From: Amphibacillus marinus
Lineage (GTDB): Bacteria; Bacillota; Bacilli; Bacillales; Amphibacillaceae
Assembly: GCF_900110345.1 (NCBI RefSeq)
Contig: NZ_FODJ01000001.1
Coordinates: 1-64,000, forward strand
Length of the DNA stretch: 64,000 nucleotides
Reading direction: 5' to 3'
The notes below the pieces were generated by a model. It saw nothing but the letters and a program-made list of their open reading frames with translations. It did no database searches and had not been told where the DNA came from. Positions 52,851-62,474 of this stretch are shown one piece after another. Within the stretch, counting starts at the first letter, position 1. Each line of letters begins with the position of its first letter. The translations under genes and the position numbers were made by a program.

Positions 52851-53957
52851 TTGAAAGCAAAAAAAATTTTTGAATCCATGTCCCCATACAAACCGGGTAA
52901 ACAAATTGATGATGTGAAAGAAGAATTAGGGTTAGCACAAATTTATAAACTTGCTTCAAACGAAAATCCATTTGGCTATTCAAAGCAGGTTGATGAGACT
53001 GTTAAAGCACATGGCAATCATTTTGAGATATACCCAGATGGTTATGCCACTGAATTGAGACAGGTTTTAAGTAGTGATCTTAATATTGACCCAGATCAGC
53101 TTATTTTTGGTTGTGGCTCTGATGAAGTCATTGATATTATCTGTCGAACATACATAGACGAGGATTCAGAGACCATAATGGCAACACCAACTTTCCCACA
53201 GTACAAGCATAATGCATTGATTCAAGGAGCGAAAATAATTGAGGTTCCGTTAGTCGATGGCTATCATGATTTAGCTAGCATGCTGGCGGCGATTACTGAA
53301 AAAACAAAGGTTGTCTGGTTATGTACTCCGAATAATCCAACCGGCTGCTTAATCGCAGAGCAAGCGTTAAAAGATTTCTTAACAAATTGTCCAAAACATG
53401 TGGTAGTGGTCCTTGATGAGGCGTATTACGAGTATATCATAAAAGATCAAGCGCCTAATTCGCTTGCATTAGTTAATGAACATGCAAACTTAATTGTACT
53501 ACGAACCTTTTCGAAAGCCTATGGACTTGCGGGTCTAAGAATTGGCTATGGGATAGCCGCCTTACCAATTAGTGATACACTCAATATTGCACGAGGACCC
53601 TTTAATACGACGCAATTGGCTCAGAAGGCTGCTGTAGCAGCCTATCAAGATCAAGCTTTTATTTCATATTCATATGAAGAAACGTTAAAGAACAAAAATA
53701 GTTTTAAGACTGTTCTTGATGAGTTAGGTCTGTCCTATTATGATTCAGAAACCAATTTCCTTTTTGTAAAGCTACCGGTTTCTGGTGATCTACTATTTGA
53801 ATATTTGCTGACCCAAGGTTTTATTGTTCGTTCGGGAGAGGCTCTTGGTCATCCTAATGGAGTAAGAATAACAATTGGCACGAAGGAGCAGATGGCGCTC
53901 ATGCAAGAAGCGATGAAAACTTTTATAACAAAACACACAGGGACTGAACAATCGTGA
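52851..53957 (+). CDS. hisC: Histidinol-phosphate / aromatic aminotransferase
   Basis: This 368-residue PLP enzyme of fold type I has the substrate loop ASNENPFGYS, GCGSDEVID, the NNPTG motif, DEAYYEY and the PLP lysine in LRTFSKAYGLAGLRIGYG. In Bacillus the protein serves both histidine synthesis and the final transamination to Tyr and Phe, which explains its place in this operon. TTG start with AAGGAGG upstream. It overlaps tyrA by four bases. Confidence 0.93.
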   Translation: MKAKKIFESMSPYKPGKQIDDVKEELGLAQIYKLASNENPFGYSKQVDETVKAHGNHFEIYPDGYATELRQVLSSDLNIDPDQLIFGCGSDEVIDIICRTYIDEDSETIMATPTFPQYKHNALIQGAKIIEVPLVDGYHDLASMLAAITEKTKVVWLCTPNNPTGCLIAEQALKDFLTNCPKHVVVVLDEAYYEYIIKDQAPNSLALVNEHANLIVLRTFSKAYGLAGLRIGYGIAALPISDTLNIARGPFNTTQLAQKAAVAAYQDQAFISYSYEETLKNKNSFKTVLDELGLSYYDSETNFLFVKLPVSGDLLFEYLLTQGFIVRSGEALGHPNGVRITIGTKEQMALMQEAMKTFITKHTGTEQS

Positions 53958-55054
53958 AACAGACTGTTTTAATTGCTGGACTTGGTCTGATTGGTGGATC
54001 GTTAGCTGCGAATATTAAGCAAAATAAATCGGTTCACCTAATTGGCTTTGACCTTGATCAACAAACCTTAACCTATGCAAAAGCAAATCAAATTGTCGAT
54101 GAAACATCGAATGACTTTGTACAAGCAATCAAGAAGGCTGATTTTTGTATTTTAGCTGCACCGGTTTCACAAACAATTGCGTTGATTAAGACGATTGAGA
54201 CGATCGATCTCAATCATTCACTCATTGTTTCTGATGTTTCTTCAGTAAAGGGAAATGTCATGGAGGAAGCAGATAAGATTGTATCTGAGCAGATTAGCTT
54301 CATCGGTGGACACCCCATGGCTGGCTCACATAAGAAAGGGATTGAAGCAGCAAAAGCACACTTATTTGAGAATGCTTTTTATATTTTAACACCTTCTAAA
54401 CGAGCGAGCGAAGCTGATACTGAAAAGCTTAAAGCGCTGCTGTCAGCTACTAAATCAACCTTCATTGTGCTTAATGCTAAGGAGCACGATGAAATGACAA
54501 GTGTCATTTCACATTTTCCCCACCTTATCGCTTCTGCTTTAGTGCAGCAGGCAAAGAGCTGGGAAAAAAAACACCCGAGAATCCCGGGGCTCGCAGCAGG
54601 TGGCTTTCGTGATATTACTCGGATCGCATCAAGCAATCCGGGGATGTGGCAGGATATTTTCTTTCAAAATAAGGACATACTTATTCCGCTAATAACCGAT
54701 TGGATTACGGAAATGGATACATTAAAAACTTTGCTTGAAACAAATGATAAAATCTCCATATATCATTATCTTGAACAGGCACGTGAATTTCGTGATGGAC
54801 TTGACCGCGAAAAACGCGGCGCAATTCCAGCATTTTATGATGTCTTCGTTGATATCTTTGATCAGCCTGGTGCTATTAAGCAGGTTATTTCATTATTAGC
54901 TGATCATGCAATTAGTATTAAAAATATCGAGATTCTTGAGATTAGAGAAGATATCACTGGTGTGCTAAGGCTTAGTTTTGTGACACGAGCTGATCAACTA
55001 AAGAGTCAGCAGTTGTTATCAAATAGCGGCTATGAAACTACAATAGAGGATTAG
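53954..55054 (+). CDS. tyrA: Prephenate dehydrogenase with C-terminal ACT domain
   Basis: This 366-residue enzyme makes 4-hydroxyphenylpyruvate for tyrosine. It has an N-terminal Rossmann motif GLGLIGGSLA, FIGGHPMAGSHKKG and HFPHLIASAL with the active-site His, and an ACT regulatory domain at about 290-366 (FDQPGAIKQVISLLADHAIS), which usually mediates tyrosine feedback. The GTG start overlaps the hisC stop (GTGA). Confidence 0.94.
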   Translation: MKQTVLIAGLGLIGGSLAANIKQNKSVHLIGFDLDQQTLTYAKANQIVDETSNDFVQAIKKADFCILAAPVSQTIALIKTIETIDLNHSLIVSDVSSVKGNVMEEADKIVSEQISFIGGHPMAGSHKKGIEAAKAHLFENAFYILTPSKRASEADTEKLKALLSATKSTFIVLNAKEHDEMTSVISHFPHLIASALVQQAKSWEKKHPRIPGLAAGGFRDITRIASSNPGMWQDIFFQNKDILIPLITDWITEMDTLKTLLETNDKISIYHYLEQAREFRDGLDREKRGAIPAFYDVFVDIFDQPGAIKQVISLLADHAISIKNIEILEIREDITGVLRLSFVTRADQLKSQQLLSNSGYETTIED

Positions 55055-55065
55055 GAGTGACCGAT

Positions 55066-56352
55066 ATGAGCACAAAGCAATTACAACCAGTTAACAAAGC
55101 CTTACAAGGACGTCTAGCAGTACCTGGGGATAAGTCAATTTCACATCGGGCCGTCATTTTGGGTTCTCTGGCAAGCGGTGAAACCATTATTTCAAATTTT
55201 CTAAATGGAGAAGATTGTTTAACAACAATTGCAGCATTTCAAGCGATGGGTGTCCAAATAGAATATGAAGGTGACCACGTTAAAATTGTAAGTCACGGTT
55301 TTAAGCGGCTCAAGGAACCCAAAGTTCCAATTGATCTTGGCAACTCTGGGACAACAGCACGGCTATTACTAGGCGTGTTAGCAGCACTGCCATTTCATAC
55401 GACCTTGTTTGGTGATCAATCATTAACTAAGCGCCCAATGGATCGTATTCGTGATCCACTCCGGCAGATGGGTGCAAGCATTGATGGTAGAGAAAACGGA
55501 AAGTACTTACCGCTTGCCGTTCGTGGTGGCAGAGTAAAAGGGATAACCTTTAAACCATCCGTAAAAAGTGCACAAATTAAGTCAGGCGTGCTTCTTGCTG
55601 GGCTATTTGCAGAGGGTGAAACCACTGTAGTTGAATCAACCAAAACAAGAGACCATACTGAAAATATGTTAACTGCATTTGGGGGAAGCATTTCAATTGC
55701 TGGGAATGTTGTCAAAGTCAAGGGTGGTCAAGCTTTACACGGGACATCAATCCAGGTACCCGGCGATATTTCTTCAGCGGCATTTTTCATTGTAGCTGGA
55801 TTACTTGTACCAGGTAGTGAGGTTACGATTAATAATGTTGGTCTAAATCAGACCAGGACCGGTTTACTTGATGTGCTTGAACTTATGAAAGTTGATCTTC
55901 AGGTTACTGAAACAAACCAAATTGGAGGAGAGTCGATCGGAACGGTGACTGTAAGGCATTCGAAGCCAGAAGCGGTGGTGATTGGCGGGGATGTTATTCC
56001 ACGCATGATTGATGAAATACCAATTGTGGCACTTTTGGCAAGCCAAGCTAATGGAACAACGATTATTAAGGATGCTGAGGAACTAAGATATAAAGAGACA
56101 GACCGAATCGAAAGTGTCGTTCAAACTCTTTCTGCACTAGGTGTTGATATAACGGCTACAGCAGATGGTATGATTATTAAAGGTAACGCTAAGCTTACAG
56201 GTGCTGAACTTGATTCTTATGGCGATCATCGAATTGGCATGATGATTGCAATTGCAGCACTTATTAGTGATGCACCAGTAACACTGAAGGATGCTGAAGC
56301 TATTAATATTTCGTATCCAAACTTTTTTGACGATTTAGAGCAACTCAGTTAA
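55066..56352 (+). CDS. aroA: 3-phosphoshikimate 1-carboxyvinyltransferase (EPSP synthase)
   Basis: This 428-residue enzyme (aroE in B. subtilis) adds enolpyruvate to shikimate 3-phosphate. Motifs are PGDKSISHRAVILGSLA, the LGNSGTTARL block and KETDRIESVVQTL; the helix corresponding to the Pro101 region reads GNSGTTARLLLGVLAALP. ATG 55066 is preferred to GTG 55057, which belongs to the AGGAGTGA site. It ends the operon at a strong terminator. Confidence 0.95.
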   Translation: MSTKQLQPVNKALQGRLAVPGDKSISHRAVILGSLASGETIISNFLNGEDCLTTIAAFQAMGVQIEYEGDHVKIVSHGFKRLKEPKVPIDLGNSGTTARLLLGVLAALPFHTTLFGDQSLTKRPMDRIRDPLRQMGASIDGRENGKYLPLAVRGGRVKGITFKPSVKSAQIKSGVLLAGLFAEGETTVVESTKTRDHTENMLTAFGGSISIAGNVVKVKGGQALHGTSIQVPGDISSAAFFIVAGLLVPGSEVTINNVGLNQTRTGLLDVLELMKVDLQVTETNQIGGESIGTVTVRHSKPEAVVIGGDVIPRMIDEIPIVALLASQANGTTIIKDAEELRYKETDRIESVVQTLSALGVDITATADGMIIKGNAKLTGAELDSYGDHRIGMMIAIAALISDAPVTLKDAEAINISYPNFFDDLEQLS

Positions 56353-56354
56353 AT

Positions 56355-56404
56355 GTAGTGGGGTTAGTTACCTAGCAATGACTAACTCCACTACTTCTTT
56401 TTTG
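56355..56404 (+). terminator. Terminator of the aro operon
   Basis: GTAGTGGGGTTAGT pairs with ACTAACTCCACTAC (one G-U) and is followed by TTCTTTTTTG. Confidence 0.9.
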
Positions 56405-56553
56405 CTTCCATAAGGATACAATTGCTACAAATTTAATGAACTAAATGCTTATAAGCTGTTTGGAATGCTAATTATTGTTTTATAATTGAATAAAAAACAA
56501 CTTTTGGTTATGATGAAGGTATGTAGAGCAAGATTTGAAAGGTAGCTGAGAAC

Positions 56554-57804
56554 ATGGAAGATATCTATCAAGCCATTCAATTAATTGAACAGAATAAAGA
56601 AGAAGAAGCACTACGAATAATTCATCAGTTTTTGCCAGATGCTAACGATGATGAACAATTTGTTATTGCCGATTTATACATTCAACTCGGGTTAATCAGT
56701 GATGCAAAAATGATATTAGAAGACCTACTAAACCGTTATCCAAATGAGTCTGATCTGCAGTTAACGCTGGCAGAAATACTAATTGATTTAGAAGAGGATG
56801 CGAAAGCCATTCATTTGTTAGAACAAATTCATCCGGATAGCGATCACTATTTATCAGCCTTACTAACAACAGCAGATCTTTATCAATCACAAGGACTATT
56901 CGAGGTAGCAGAACAGAAACTCATTGAGGCAAAACAGTTGGCACCACAAGAGCGCTTAATTGACTTTGCTCGGGCAGAACTTGCTTTCTCAATAGGGGAG
57001 TATCAAAAGGCTGTTGTGCACTATGAAAAAGTTTATCACGAACATAAGCAAATTGCAGAAGTTGATATTGCGCTTCGCTTAGCAGAATCACTTGCAACAA
57101 TAGGTGAATTCGAGGCAGCGCTTAATCATTATCAAGCTGCTAAAATAGAAGATGAAGAAACCTTGTTTAGATTCGGTTTTATTGCATTTCGAGCTAATCG
57201 TGTGGACATTGCGATTAAAACATGGGAAGAGGTTGTTAAGCGTGACTCGGAATACCCCTCAGTCTACTTATATTTAGCTGAGGCCTATGAAGAAGAGGGG
57301 CTGATTGAGCAGGCATTTGAGACAGCAACTAATGGTTTAAAGCTGGATCCGATTAACAAGGAATTATTATTAGCCGCGGCAGGACTTGCCCGAAGAAATG
57401 GCCAAGCAGAGCAAAGCTATCAATATGCAAGAGAGGCTGTTGCGATTGATACAGGCTATAAGGAAGCCGTTTTATTTTTAATTGAAAATTATCGGCAGGA
57501 TGATGATTTTCAAGCAATAATTGATCTACTCACACATATTATAGAACAAGGTGAAGCGGATGGCTATTATAAGTGGGAGCTCGCGAAAGCTTATGAAGCA
57601 GAGGAGGCTTACCCTCAAGCACTACAGGCATATGATGAGGCTTATGAGGACTTTGGAGATGATAGTGACTTTCTTAAAGCATATGGCTACTTCTTAGTTG
57701 AGGAGGGGAAAAAAGAGCAAGCCAGTGCAATCTTCGCACGGTATCTAACCATTGAGCCTAGTGATAGTGAAATTGAGAGTTATGTCGAACGATTAAACAG
57801 CTAG
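56554..57804 (+). CDS. ypiA: Tetratricopeptide repeat protein YpiA
   Basis: This 416-residue protein is built of TPR helices throughout, for example YLALAEAYEEEGLIEQAFE-type and ALQAYDEAYEDFGDDSDFL repeats, with a strongly acidic composition and no signal peptide. Position after the aro operon and before ypiB identifies YpiA, a putative scaffold of unknown partner. A TATAAT at 56481-56486 is the likely -10. Confidence 0.85.
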   Translation: MEDIYQAIQLIEQNKEEEALRIIHQFLPDANDDEQFVIADLYIQLGLISDAKMILEDLLNRYPNESDLQLTLAEILIDLEEDAKAIHLLEQIHPDSDHYLSALLTTADLYQSQGLFEVAEQKLIEAKQLAPQERLIDFARAELAFSIGEYQKAVVHYEKVYHEHKQIAEVDIALRLAESLATIGEFEAALNHYQAAKIEDEETLFRFGFIAFRANRVDIAIKTWEEVVKRDSEYPSVYLYLAEAYEEEGLIEQAFETATNGLKLDPINKELLLAAAGLARRNGQAEQSYQYAREAVAIDTGYKEAVLFLIENYRQDDDFQAIIDLLTHIIEQGEADGYYKWELAKAYEAEEAYPQALQAYDEAYEDFGDDSDFLKAYGYFLVEEGKKEQASAIFARYLTIEPSDSEIESYVERLNS

Positions 57805-57850
57805 TCTGGCAACTCATAACTTTCCTATAATTGGACAGGAGGGAAGCTGA

Positions 57851-58429
57851 TTGAGTACATCGGTATCCATTCAAGATAAAAAAGCGTTTATTCAGTGGTT
57901 TTTAGAGCATTATCAATTAAAAAAACGGGAAAGTGTCTGGATTTTGAATTATTTAAGCAATCATGAAAGTATGCTGGCAAATGTGCATTTTATTCGTGAG
58001 GCTCGGTTTTGCCCAAGGGGAATTATTATTTCGACTCGTTGCTCAGATGATGTTCCTTTTCGCTTTTATAAGGATCATATTGTTACAACAGACGCCGAGA
58101 AATCTTTTCATGATATTCGTTTAAATCGACATGAACCTATTTATATTCAACTGTCGTTTGAAAATGCCAATCAAAACGCTGAGTATAGTGCTGTTTTAGA
58201 GGATAATCCTTTTTTACCAGATGACTTTTTTATTACCAAGCGAGAAAAGTTATTAGCAAGTGAGTTTTTAAATTATACCCTGTTTCAAAATAGGCAAAAG
58301 GATTTATTAGCCCAAATTGATTATGCCCTTGATTACAAGGATGTTATTGCCTTTAAACGCTATACTGAATCTTTAAAAAAACTAAAAGAAGCTTATGATT
58401 CAGACCAGCCATTTCATCTCGAGGAATGA
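57851..58429 (+). CDS. ypiB: YpiB-like protein (UPF0302)
   Basis: This 192-residue soluble protein contains FIQWFLEHYQLKKRESVWIL, CPRGIIISTRCSDDVPFRF and a helical C-terminus (RQKDLLAQIDYALDYKDVIA). This is the UPF0302/YpiB pattern conserved near the qcr genes in Bacillus; function is unknown. The TTG start has AGGAGGGA upstream. In B. subtilis ypiF and qcrABC follow; neither is here. Confidence 0.82.
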   Translation: MSTSVSIQDKKAFIQWFLEHYQLKKRESVWILNYLSNHESMLANVHFIREARFCPRGIIISTRCSDDVPFRFYKDHIVTTDAEKSFHDIRLNRHEPIYIQLSFENANQNAEYSAVLEDNPFLPDDFFITKREKLLASEFLNYTLFQNRQKDLLAQIDYALDYKDVIAFKRYTESLKKLKEAYDSDQPFHLEE

Positions 58430-58466
58430 CAATCCCCTTACTTTAAATCGTAAGGGGATTGTCATT
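58425..58466. terminator. Terminator overlapping the ypiB stop codon
   Basis: A 17-base perfect stem (58425-58441 with 58450-58466) has an eight-base loop; the T-run is very short. Confidence 0.75.
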
Positions 58467-58519
58467 TACTGAAGCCAAATGGTATGATAAACGACAGTAA
58501 TGAAACAGAAGGGATAGAA

Positions 58520-59113
58520 TTGAAAATGTATGCTATTTATTCAATTTTAACGCATAGATCTTTTTTAATTTTCTTATTTTTAATTAACTTAATTGGGACA
58601 ATCTATGGTTTCTTTTGGTACGGTAACCAACTCGCCCAAACCCCGACTCATTTTTTAATCTTTGTACCAGATAGCCCGACTGCCAGCCTGTTTTTCACCA
58701 TCTTCCTAGCTTTTTATATTTTTGGCAAGCATATTCCTTATGTAGAAGCCTTGGCGATGGTAACGCTATTTAAGTACGGCGTGTGGGCAGTAGTGATGAA
58801 TCTACTCATGCTGATCGTTGAAGGAACGCTAAGTCCTGCTGGTTATATGCTTATTGCTTCACATGGAGCTATGGCTATTCAAGGGTTACTTTATGCACCG
58901 TGCTATCGCTTTAAATTAAAACATCTAATTGTTGCAGGAATTTGGACTTTACATAATGATTTTATTGATTACATTTTTGATATGATGCCCCAATATCGTT
59001 CGTTAAATCTGTATATGAATCAAATCGGATACTTTACATTTTGGTTAAGTATTGCATCAATTGCTTTAGCTTACTATCTTTGTGTCATGAATAAAGCTAA
59101 AATTCGCTACTAG
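58520..59113 (+). CDS. ypjA: YpjA-like membrane protein (DUF1405)
   Basis: This 197-residue protein has about six hydrophobic segments with conserved blocks FLINLIGTIYGFFWYG, FVPDSPTASLFFTIFL and HNDFIDYIFDMMPQYR, as in the DUF1405 family (YpjA). Function is unknown. The TTG at 58520 lies about six bases after AAGGGA; ATG 58526 and the longer frame to 58484 are alternatives. Confidence 0.78.
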   Translation: MKMYAIYSILTHRSFLIFLFLINLIGTIYGFFWYGNQLAQTPTHFLIFVPDSPTASLFFTIFLAFYIFGKHIPYVEALAMVTLFKYGVWAVVMNLLMLIVEGTLSPAGYMLIASHGAMAIQGLLYAPCYRFKLKHLIVAGIWTLHNDFIDYIFDMMPQYRSLNLYMNQIGYFTFWLSIASIALAYYLCVMNKAKIRY

Positions 59114-59176
59114 AAAGGTACACGATCTGTGCAATCTTTGAATACTTTATAGTAAAAACGCGAGGGAGGCCTTTAT

Positions 59177-59386
59177 ATGGCTACGCGATTTTTACTTATC
59201 GCTTTTTTTATCCCGAGTTTAAGCATAACTTATTTAACTGTTACTACTCAATATAAATCCATCATCCTAATGGTGCTTTTTGTTATTATTTGCTTAAGCT
59301 ATGTAATAATTAAAATGTACTTAGCTAGTAAGCAAGCAACAAATTATGATCAGCTTAATGAAGTGGAGATTAAGCACAAGCAGTGA
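59177..59386 (+). CDS. Unrecognised 69-residue membrane protein
   Basis: The gene has a strong GAGGGAGG site, an ATG and its own terminator, so it is likely real. The product has two hydrophobic segments (FLLIAFFIPSLSITYLTV, about 5-22; IILMVLFVIICLSYVIIKMY, about 30-49) and a short charged tail (NYDQLNEVEIKHKQ). I do not recognise the family. It sits between ypjA and the MazG-like gene, roughly where the unrelated and larger ypjB is in B. subtilis. Confidence 0.65.
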   Translation: MATRFLLIAFFIPSLSITYLTVTTQYKSIILMVLFVIICLSYVIIKMYLASKQATNYDQLNEVEIKHKQ

Positions 59387-59404
59387 AACGAACTATTATA
59401 GTAA

Positions 59405-59441
59405 GGCACGATCTATCCGTTGTCAGATCGTGTCTTTTTTT
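59405..59441 (+). terminator. Terminator after the 69-residue membrane protein gene
   Basis: GGCACGATCT pairs with AGATCGTGTC (one G-U) and runs into seven Ts. Confidence 0.88.
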
Positions 59442-59516
59442 GTACAATAATTGAGGAAGCTGAGCAAATAATCGCTTGTTAATTATTTGTAAGTGCAAGA
59501 GGTAAAGATAAAAAAA

Positions 59517-59545
59517 TTGTCAAATTGCGTTGTTTTCGCTAACAT
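59517..59545 (+). promoter_or_regulatory. Sigma-A promoter for the mazG-like/dapB genes
   Basis: TTGTCA (59517-59522), 17 bases, TAACAT (59540-59545); the start codon is 35 bases downstream. Confidence 0.5.
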
Positions 59546-59580
59546 GAAGAAGAATATGGATAAGTGAAAAGAGGTATGGT

Positions 59581-59922
59581 ATGTCTAATTCGACTAAGAC
59601 CAATAGTAAGGAAATGCAAAAGCGAGTAGATCAGTTCATTTCTCAATTTGAAGAGGGTTATTTTAGCCCTTTAGCAATGTTGGCCAGATTTACTGAGGAA
59701 ATTGGAGAGTTAGCTCGTGAAGTCAATCATGTTTATGGTGAAAAGCCAAAAAAACAGTCAGAAGCAACGAATACAATTGAGAATGAGCTTGGAGATTTAA
59801 TGTTTGTCTTATTATCTTTTGCAAACTCCTTAAACATTGATGTAAGTGAAGCATTTGATCAAGCAATGACAAAAATAGAGCAACGTGATCAAAAACGTTG
59901 GACAGAAAAAGAATCGGAGTGA
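59581..59922 (+). CDS. ypjD: MazG-like nucleotide pyrophosphohydrolase (YpjD)
   Basis: This 113-residue all-alpha NTP pyrophosphohydrolase has metal-binding acidic motifs in FTEEIGELAREVN and ENELGDLMFVLLSFAN. Such single-domain enzymes clean up non-canonical nucleotides. It lies directly before dapB, with the dapB start eight bases after its stop; this order matches B. subtilis ypjD-dapB. Confidence 0.88.
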   Translation: MSNSTKTNSKEMQKRVDQFISQFEEGYFSPLAMLARFTEEIGELAREVNHVYGEKPKKQSEATNTIENELGDLMFVLLSFANSLNIDVSEAFDQAMTKIEQRDQKRWTEKESE

Positions 59923-59929
59923 ACTGGAA

Positions 59930-60733
59930 ATGAGTAAAATAAGAGTTGTTGTAGCAGGGGCAAGTGGTAAAATGGGTAGTGAAGCATTACGTATGATTGA
60001 AAAGCAATCCGATCTTACTTTAGTCGGCTGTGTTGACAAGCAACATACCGGTAAAAAAGTAAAAGAAATAGCAGGACTCCCACAATTCGATGCCATCTTC
60101 TATAATGATATTGAAAAGTGCTTAGCAGAGGTTAATGCAGATGTTTTAGTTGATTTAACGAGTCCTAAAGCAGGCTATAAACATACAAAAGCTGCTATTC
60201 TCAATGGGGTACGTCCGGTTGTAGGAACAACTGGTTTTACCAATGAGCAGTTGAGTGAATTAACTCAACTTGCGGCAGAAAAGAAGATTGGTGCTGTCAT
60301 TGCCCCTAATTTTGCTATTGGAGCAGTACTCATGATGCAATTTGCTAAAATGGCCGCAAAGTATTTTCCAGATGTTGAAATTATTGAAAAGCATCATGAC
60401 CAGAAATTAGACGCCCCATCTGGTACTGCAGTCAAGACAGCACAGCTTATTCAAGAACAAAGAAATAAAAAGAACCAAGGACATTCCGAAGAAGAAGAGA
60501 CAATCTTGGGGGCGAGAGGGGCTGACTATGACGGGATGCGGATTCATAGTGTTCGCTTACCTGGACTAGTTGCCCACCAAGAAGTGATCTTTGGCGGTCC
60601 AGGTGAAAATTTAAAAATTCAGCATGATTCTTTCCATCGAGAATCCTTTATGTCAGGGATAAAATTTGCCATTGATCATGTTATTTCTTTGGACAAGCTT
60701 GTGTATGGTTTAGAGCACTTAATGCTTGGTTAA
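59930..60733 (+). CDS. dapB: 4-hydroxy-tetrahydrodipicolinate reductase
   Basis: This 267-residue enzyme of the lysine/diaminopimelate pathway has the nucleotide-binding GASGKMGSEALRM (9-21), the EKHHDQKLDAPSGTA active site and PNFAIGAVLMMQF. It also supplies precursors for dipicolinate in spores. ATG 59930 has GGAGTGA at a normal distance; the longer frame overlaps ypjD. Confidence 0.95.
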   Translation: MSKIRVVVAGASGKMGSEALRMIEKQSDLTLVGCVDKQHTGKKVKEIAGLPQFDAIFYNDIEKCLAEVNADVLVDLTSPKAGYKHTKAAILNGVRPVVGTTGFTNEQLSELTQLAAEKKIGAVIAPNFAIGAVLMMQFAKMAAKYFPDVEIIEKHHDQKLDAPSGTAVKTAQLIQEQRNKKNQGHSEEEETILGARGADYDGMRIHSVRLPGLVAHQEVIFGGPGENLKIQHDSFHRESFMSGIKFAIDHVISLDKLVYGLEHLMLG

Positions 60734-60744
60734 TGGTTAACAGA

Positions 60745-60823
60745 CTCACACACTGTGAGCCCGAACGTGTCACGATTGGGGTGTTGGGTAATCAAGACCT
60801 GCATGAGCAAACCTTGGTTACCC
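60745..60823 (+). promoter_or_regulatory. Two hairpins in the dapB-mgsA gap
   Basis: CTCACA-CAC-TGTGAG (60745-60759) is a perfect six-pair hairpin. GGGTAATCAAG (60786-60796) pairs with CTTGGTTACCC (60813-60823) with one G-U; only CTTTT follows after five bases. One may end dapB, the other may act on mgsA; this cannot be settled from sequence. Confidence 0.45.
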
Positions 60824-60897
60824 TACGTCTTTTACTGTACAATCGATCTTGTGTGTTTGGGGCATTTATCTATTAAATAAAAGGAGAGATTTTTGTT

Positions 60898-61308
60898 ATG
60901 AAAATAGCTTTAATTGCCCATGATAAAAAGAAAGAAGCAATTATTCAATTTACTACCTCGTATCAGCATATTTTTCAAAAGCATCAGTTGTTTGCCACTG
61001 GAACTACGGGTAAGCGGATTCAGGAAGCTACTGGACTACCGGTTCATAGGTTTCAATCAGGGCCACTTGGTGGTGATCAACAGATTGGCGCAAGAATTGC
61101 CGAAAATGAAATGGACTTAGTCATTTTTTTCCGCGATCCATTAACTGCGCAGCCACATGAGCCAGATATTAGCGCATTAATGCGACTTTGTGATGTGTAT
61201 CAAATTCCCTTGGTGACGAACCTTGCCGGGGCAGAAATAATGATTCGTGCTTTAGAGGCTGGTTTCTTCGCATGGCGTGAGTTAGTAAAGGAAGATGAGG
61301 CCAATTGA
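60898..61308 (+). CDS. mgsA: Methylglyoxal synthase
   Basis: This 136-residue enzyme converts dihydroxyacetone phosphate to methylglyoxal and phosphate, a bypass when phosphate is low or sugar flux high. Conserved blocks: [35 protein letters not shown] and [15 protein letters not shown] with the catalytic Asp and His. AGGAGAG precedes the ATG. It overlaps bshA by four bases. Confidence 0.94.
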   Translation: MKIALIAHDKKKEAIIQFTTSYQHIFQKHQLFATGTTGKRIQEATGLPVHRFQSGPLGGDQQIGARIAENEMDLVIFFRDPLTAQPHEPDISALMRLCDVYQIPLVTNLAGAEIMIRALEAGFFAWRELVKEDEAN

Positions 61309-62474
61309 GAGAAACGTTAAAAATAGGCATTACTTGTTACCCATCCGTTGGCGGATCGGGTATTGTTGCCACAGAGCTTGGTAAGCAGCTAGCAAAGCGT
61401 GGTCATGAGATTCATTTTATAACTTCCGATATGCCGTTTCGTTTAACTGAGATTTCATCTAAGATTTTTTTTCATCAGGTTGAGCTTGGCCATTATCCCG
61501 TTTTTCAGTACCCGCCGTACGATCTAGCGTTAGCGAACAAAATGGCAGAGATTATTGATCAAGAGCATTTAGACATCTTACATGTCCATTACGCAATGCC
61601 TCATGCTGTTTGCGCGATCTTAGCCAAGCAAATGGCTAAGCATAATGTCAAGATTGTGACGACGCTACACGGGACGGATATTACCGTTTTAGGGATGGAT
61701 AAGAGCTTTACTAATATGATTAAATTTGGGATTGAACAATCCGATGTGGTGACGACGGTATCTGAAAATTTAAAGCAACAAACTTATCAAGAACTTAATG
61801 TTAACACAGATATAGAAGTGGTTTACAATTTTATTGATACGGTTGACTATTATCGCAAAAACAATGTTAATTTGCGAATTGCCTATGGTATTAAAGAAGA
61901 GGAAAAGGTTCTTATTCATATTTCTAATTTTAGGAAGGTAAAACGAATTACTGATGTTCTGCTAACTTTTAAGAAAATAGCGGCACACATGCCTGCTAAG
62001 CTTCTGCTAATTGGTGACGGTCCAGAGTACTCTGAAATGAATCATTTAGCTGAGCGGTTAGGAATTGCAGAGCATGTCCTATTCTTAGGAAAACAGCAAA
62101 ATATTGCTGACCTGCTTTCTATCGCAGACCTTAAGCTCTTATTATCTGAAAAAGAGAGCTTTGGCTTAGTATTAATTGAAGCAATGGCCTGTGGCGTGCC
62201 GTGTATTGGTACTAGTGTTGGTGGTATACCTGAGGTAATTGAACACGGGTATAACGGGTATATTGTCCCGTTAAACGATAGTGAGTCCGCTAGTCAGTAC
62301 GCCCTTCAACTACTTCAGGATCAGCAAAAGTGGTTACGTTATTCAAAACAAGCCATTGAACATGTGAAAAAAAACTTTGATACATCCATCATTGTGCAGC
62401 AGTATGAATTCATTTATCAAAATGTTTTAAAAGGGGATCACTGTAATGAACCCATTATTCAATCATGCGATTGA
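61305..62474 (+). CDS. bshA: N-acetyl-alpha-D-glucosaminyl L-malate synthase BshA
   Basis: This 389-residue GT4-family glycosyltransferase makes GlcNAc-malate, the first step of bacillithiol. Motifs: [43 protein letters not shown], and the nucleotide-binding [16 protein letters not shown]. The TTG start overlaps the mgsA stop. bshB1, which lies between mgsA and bshA in B. subtilis, is absent here. It overlaps cca by 29 bases. Confidence 0.92.
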   Translation: MRETLKIGITCYPSVGGSGIVATELGKQLAKRGHEIHFITSDMPFRLTEISSKIFFHQVELGHYPVFQYPPYDLALANKMAEIIDQEHLDILHVHYAMPHAVCAILAKQMAKHNVKIVTTLHGTDITVLGMDKSFTNMIKFGIEQSDVVTTVSENLKQQTYQELNVNTDIEVVYNFIDTVDYYRKNNVNLRIAYGIKEEEKVLIHISNFRKVKRITDVLLTFKKIAAHMPAKLLLIGDGPEYSEMNHLAERLGIAEHVLFLGKQQNIADLLSIADLKLLLSEKESFGLVLIEAMACGVPCIGTSVGGIPEVIEHGYNGYIVPLNDSESASQYALQLLQDQQKWLRYSKQAIEHVKKNFDTSIIVQQYEFIYQNVLKGDHCNEPIIQSCD

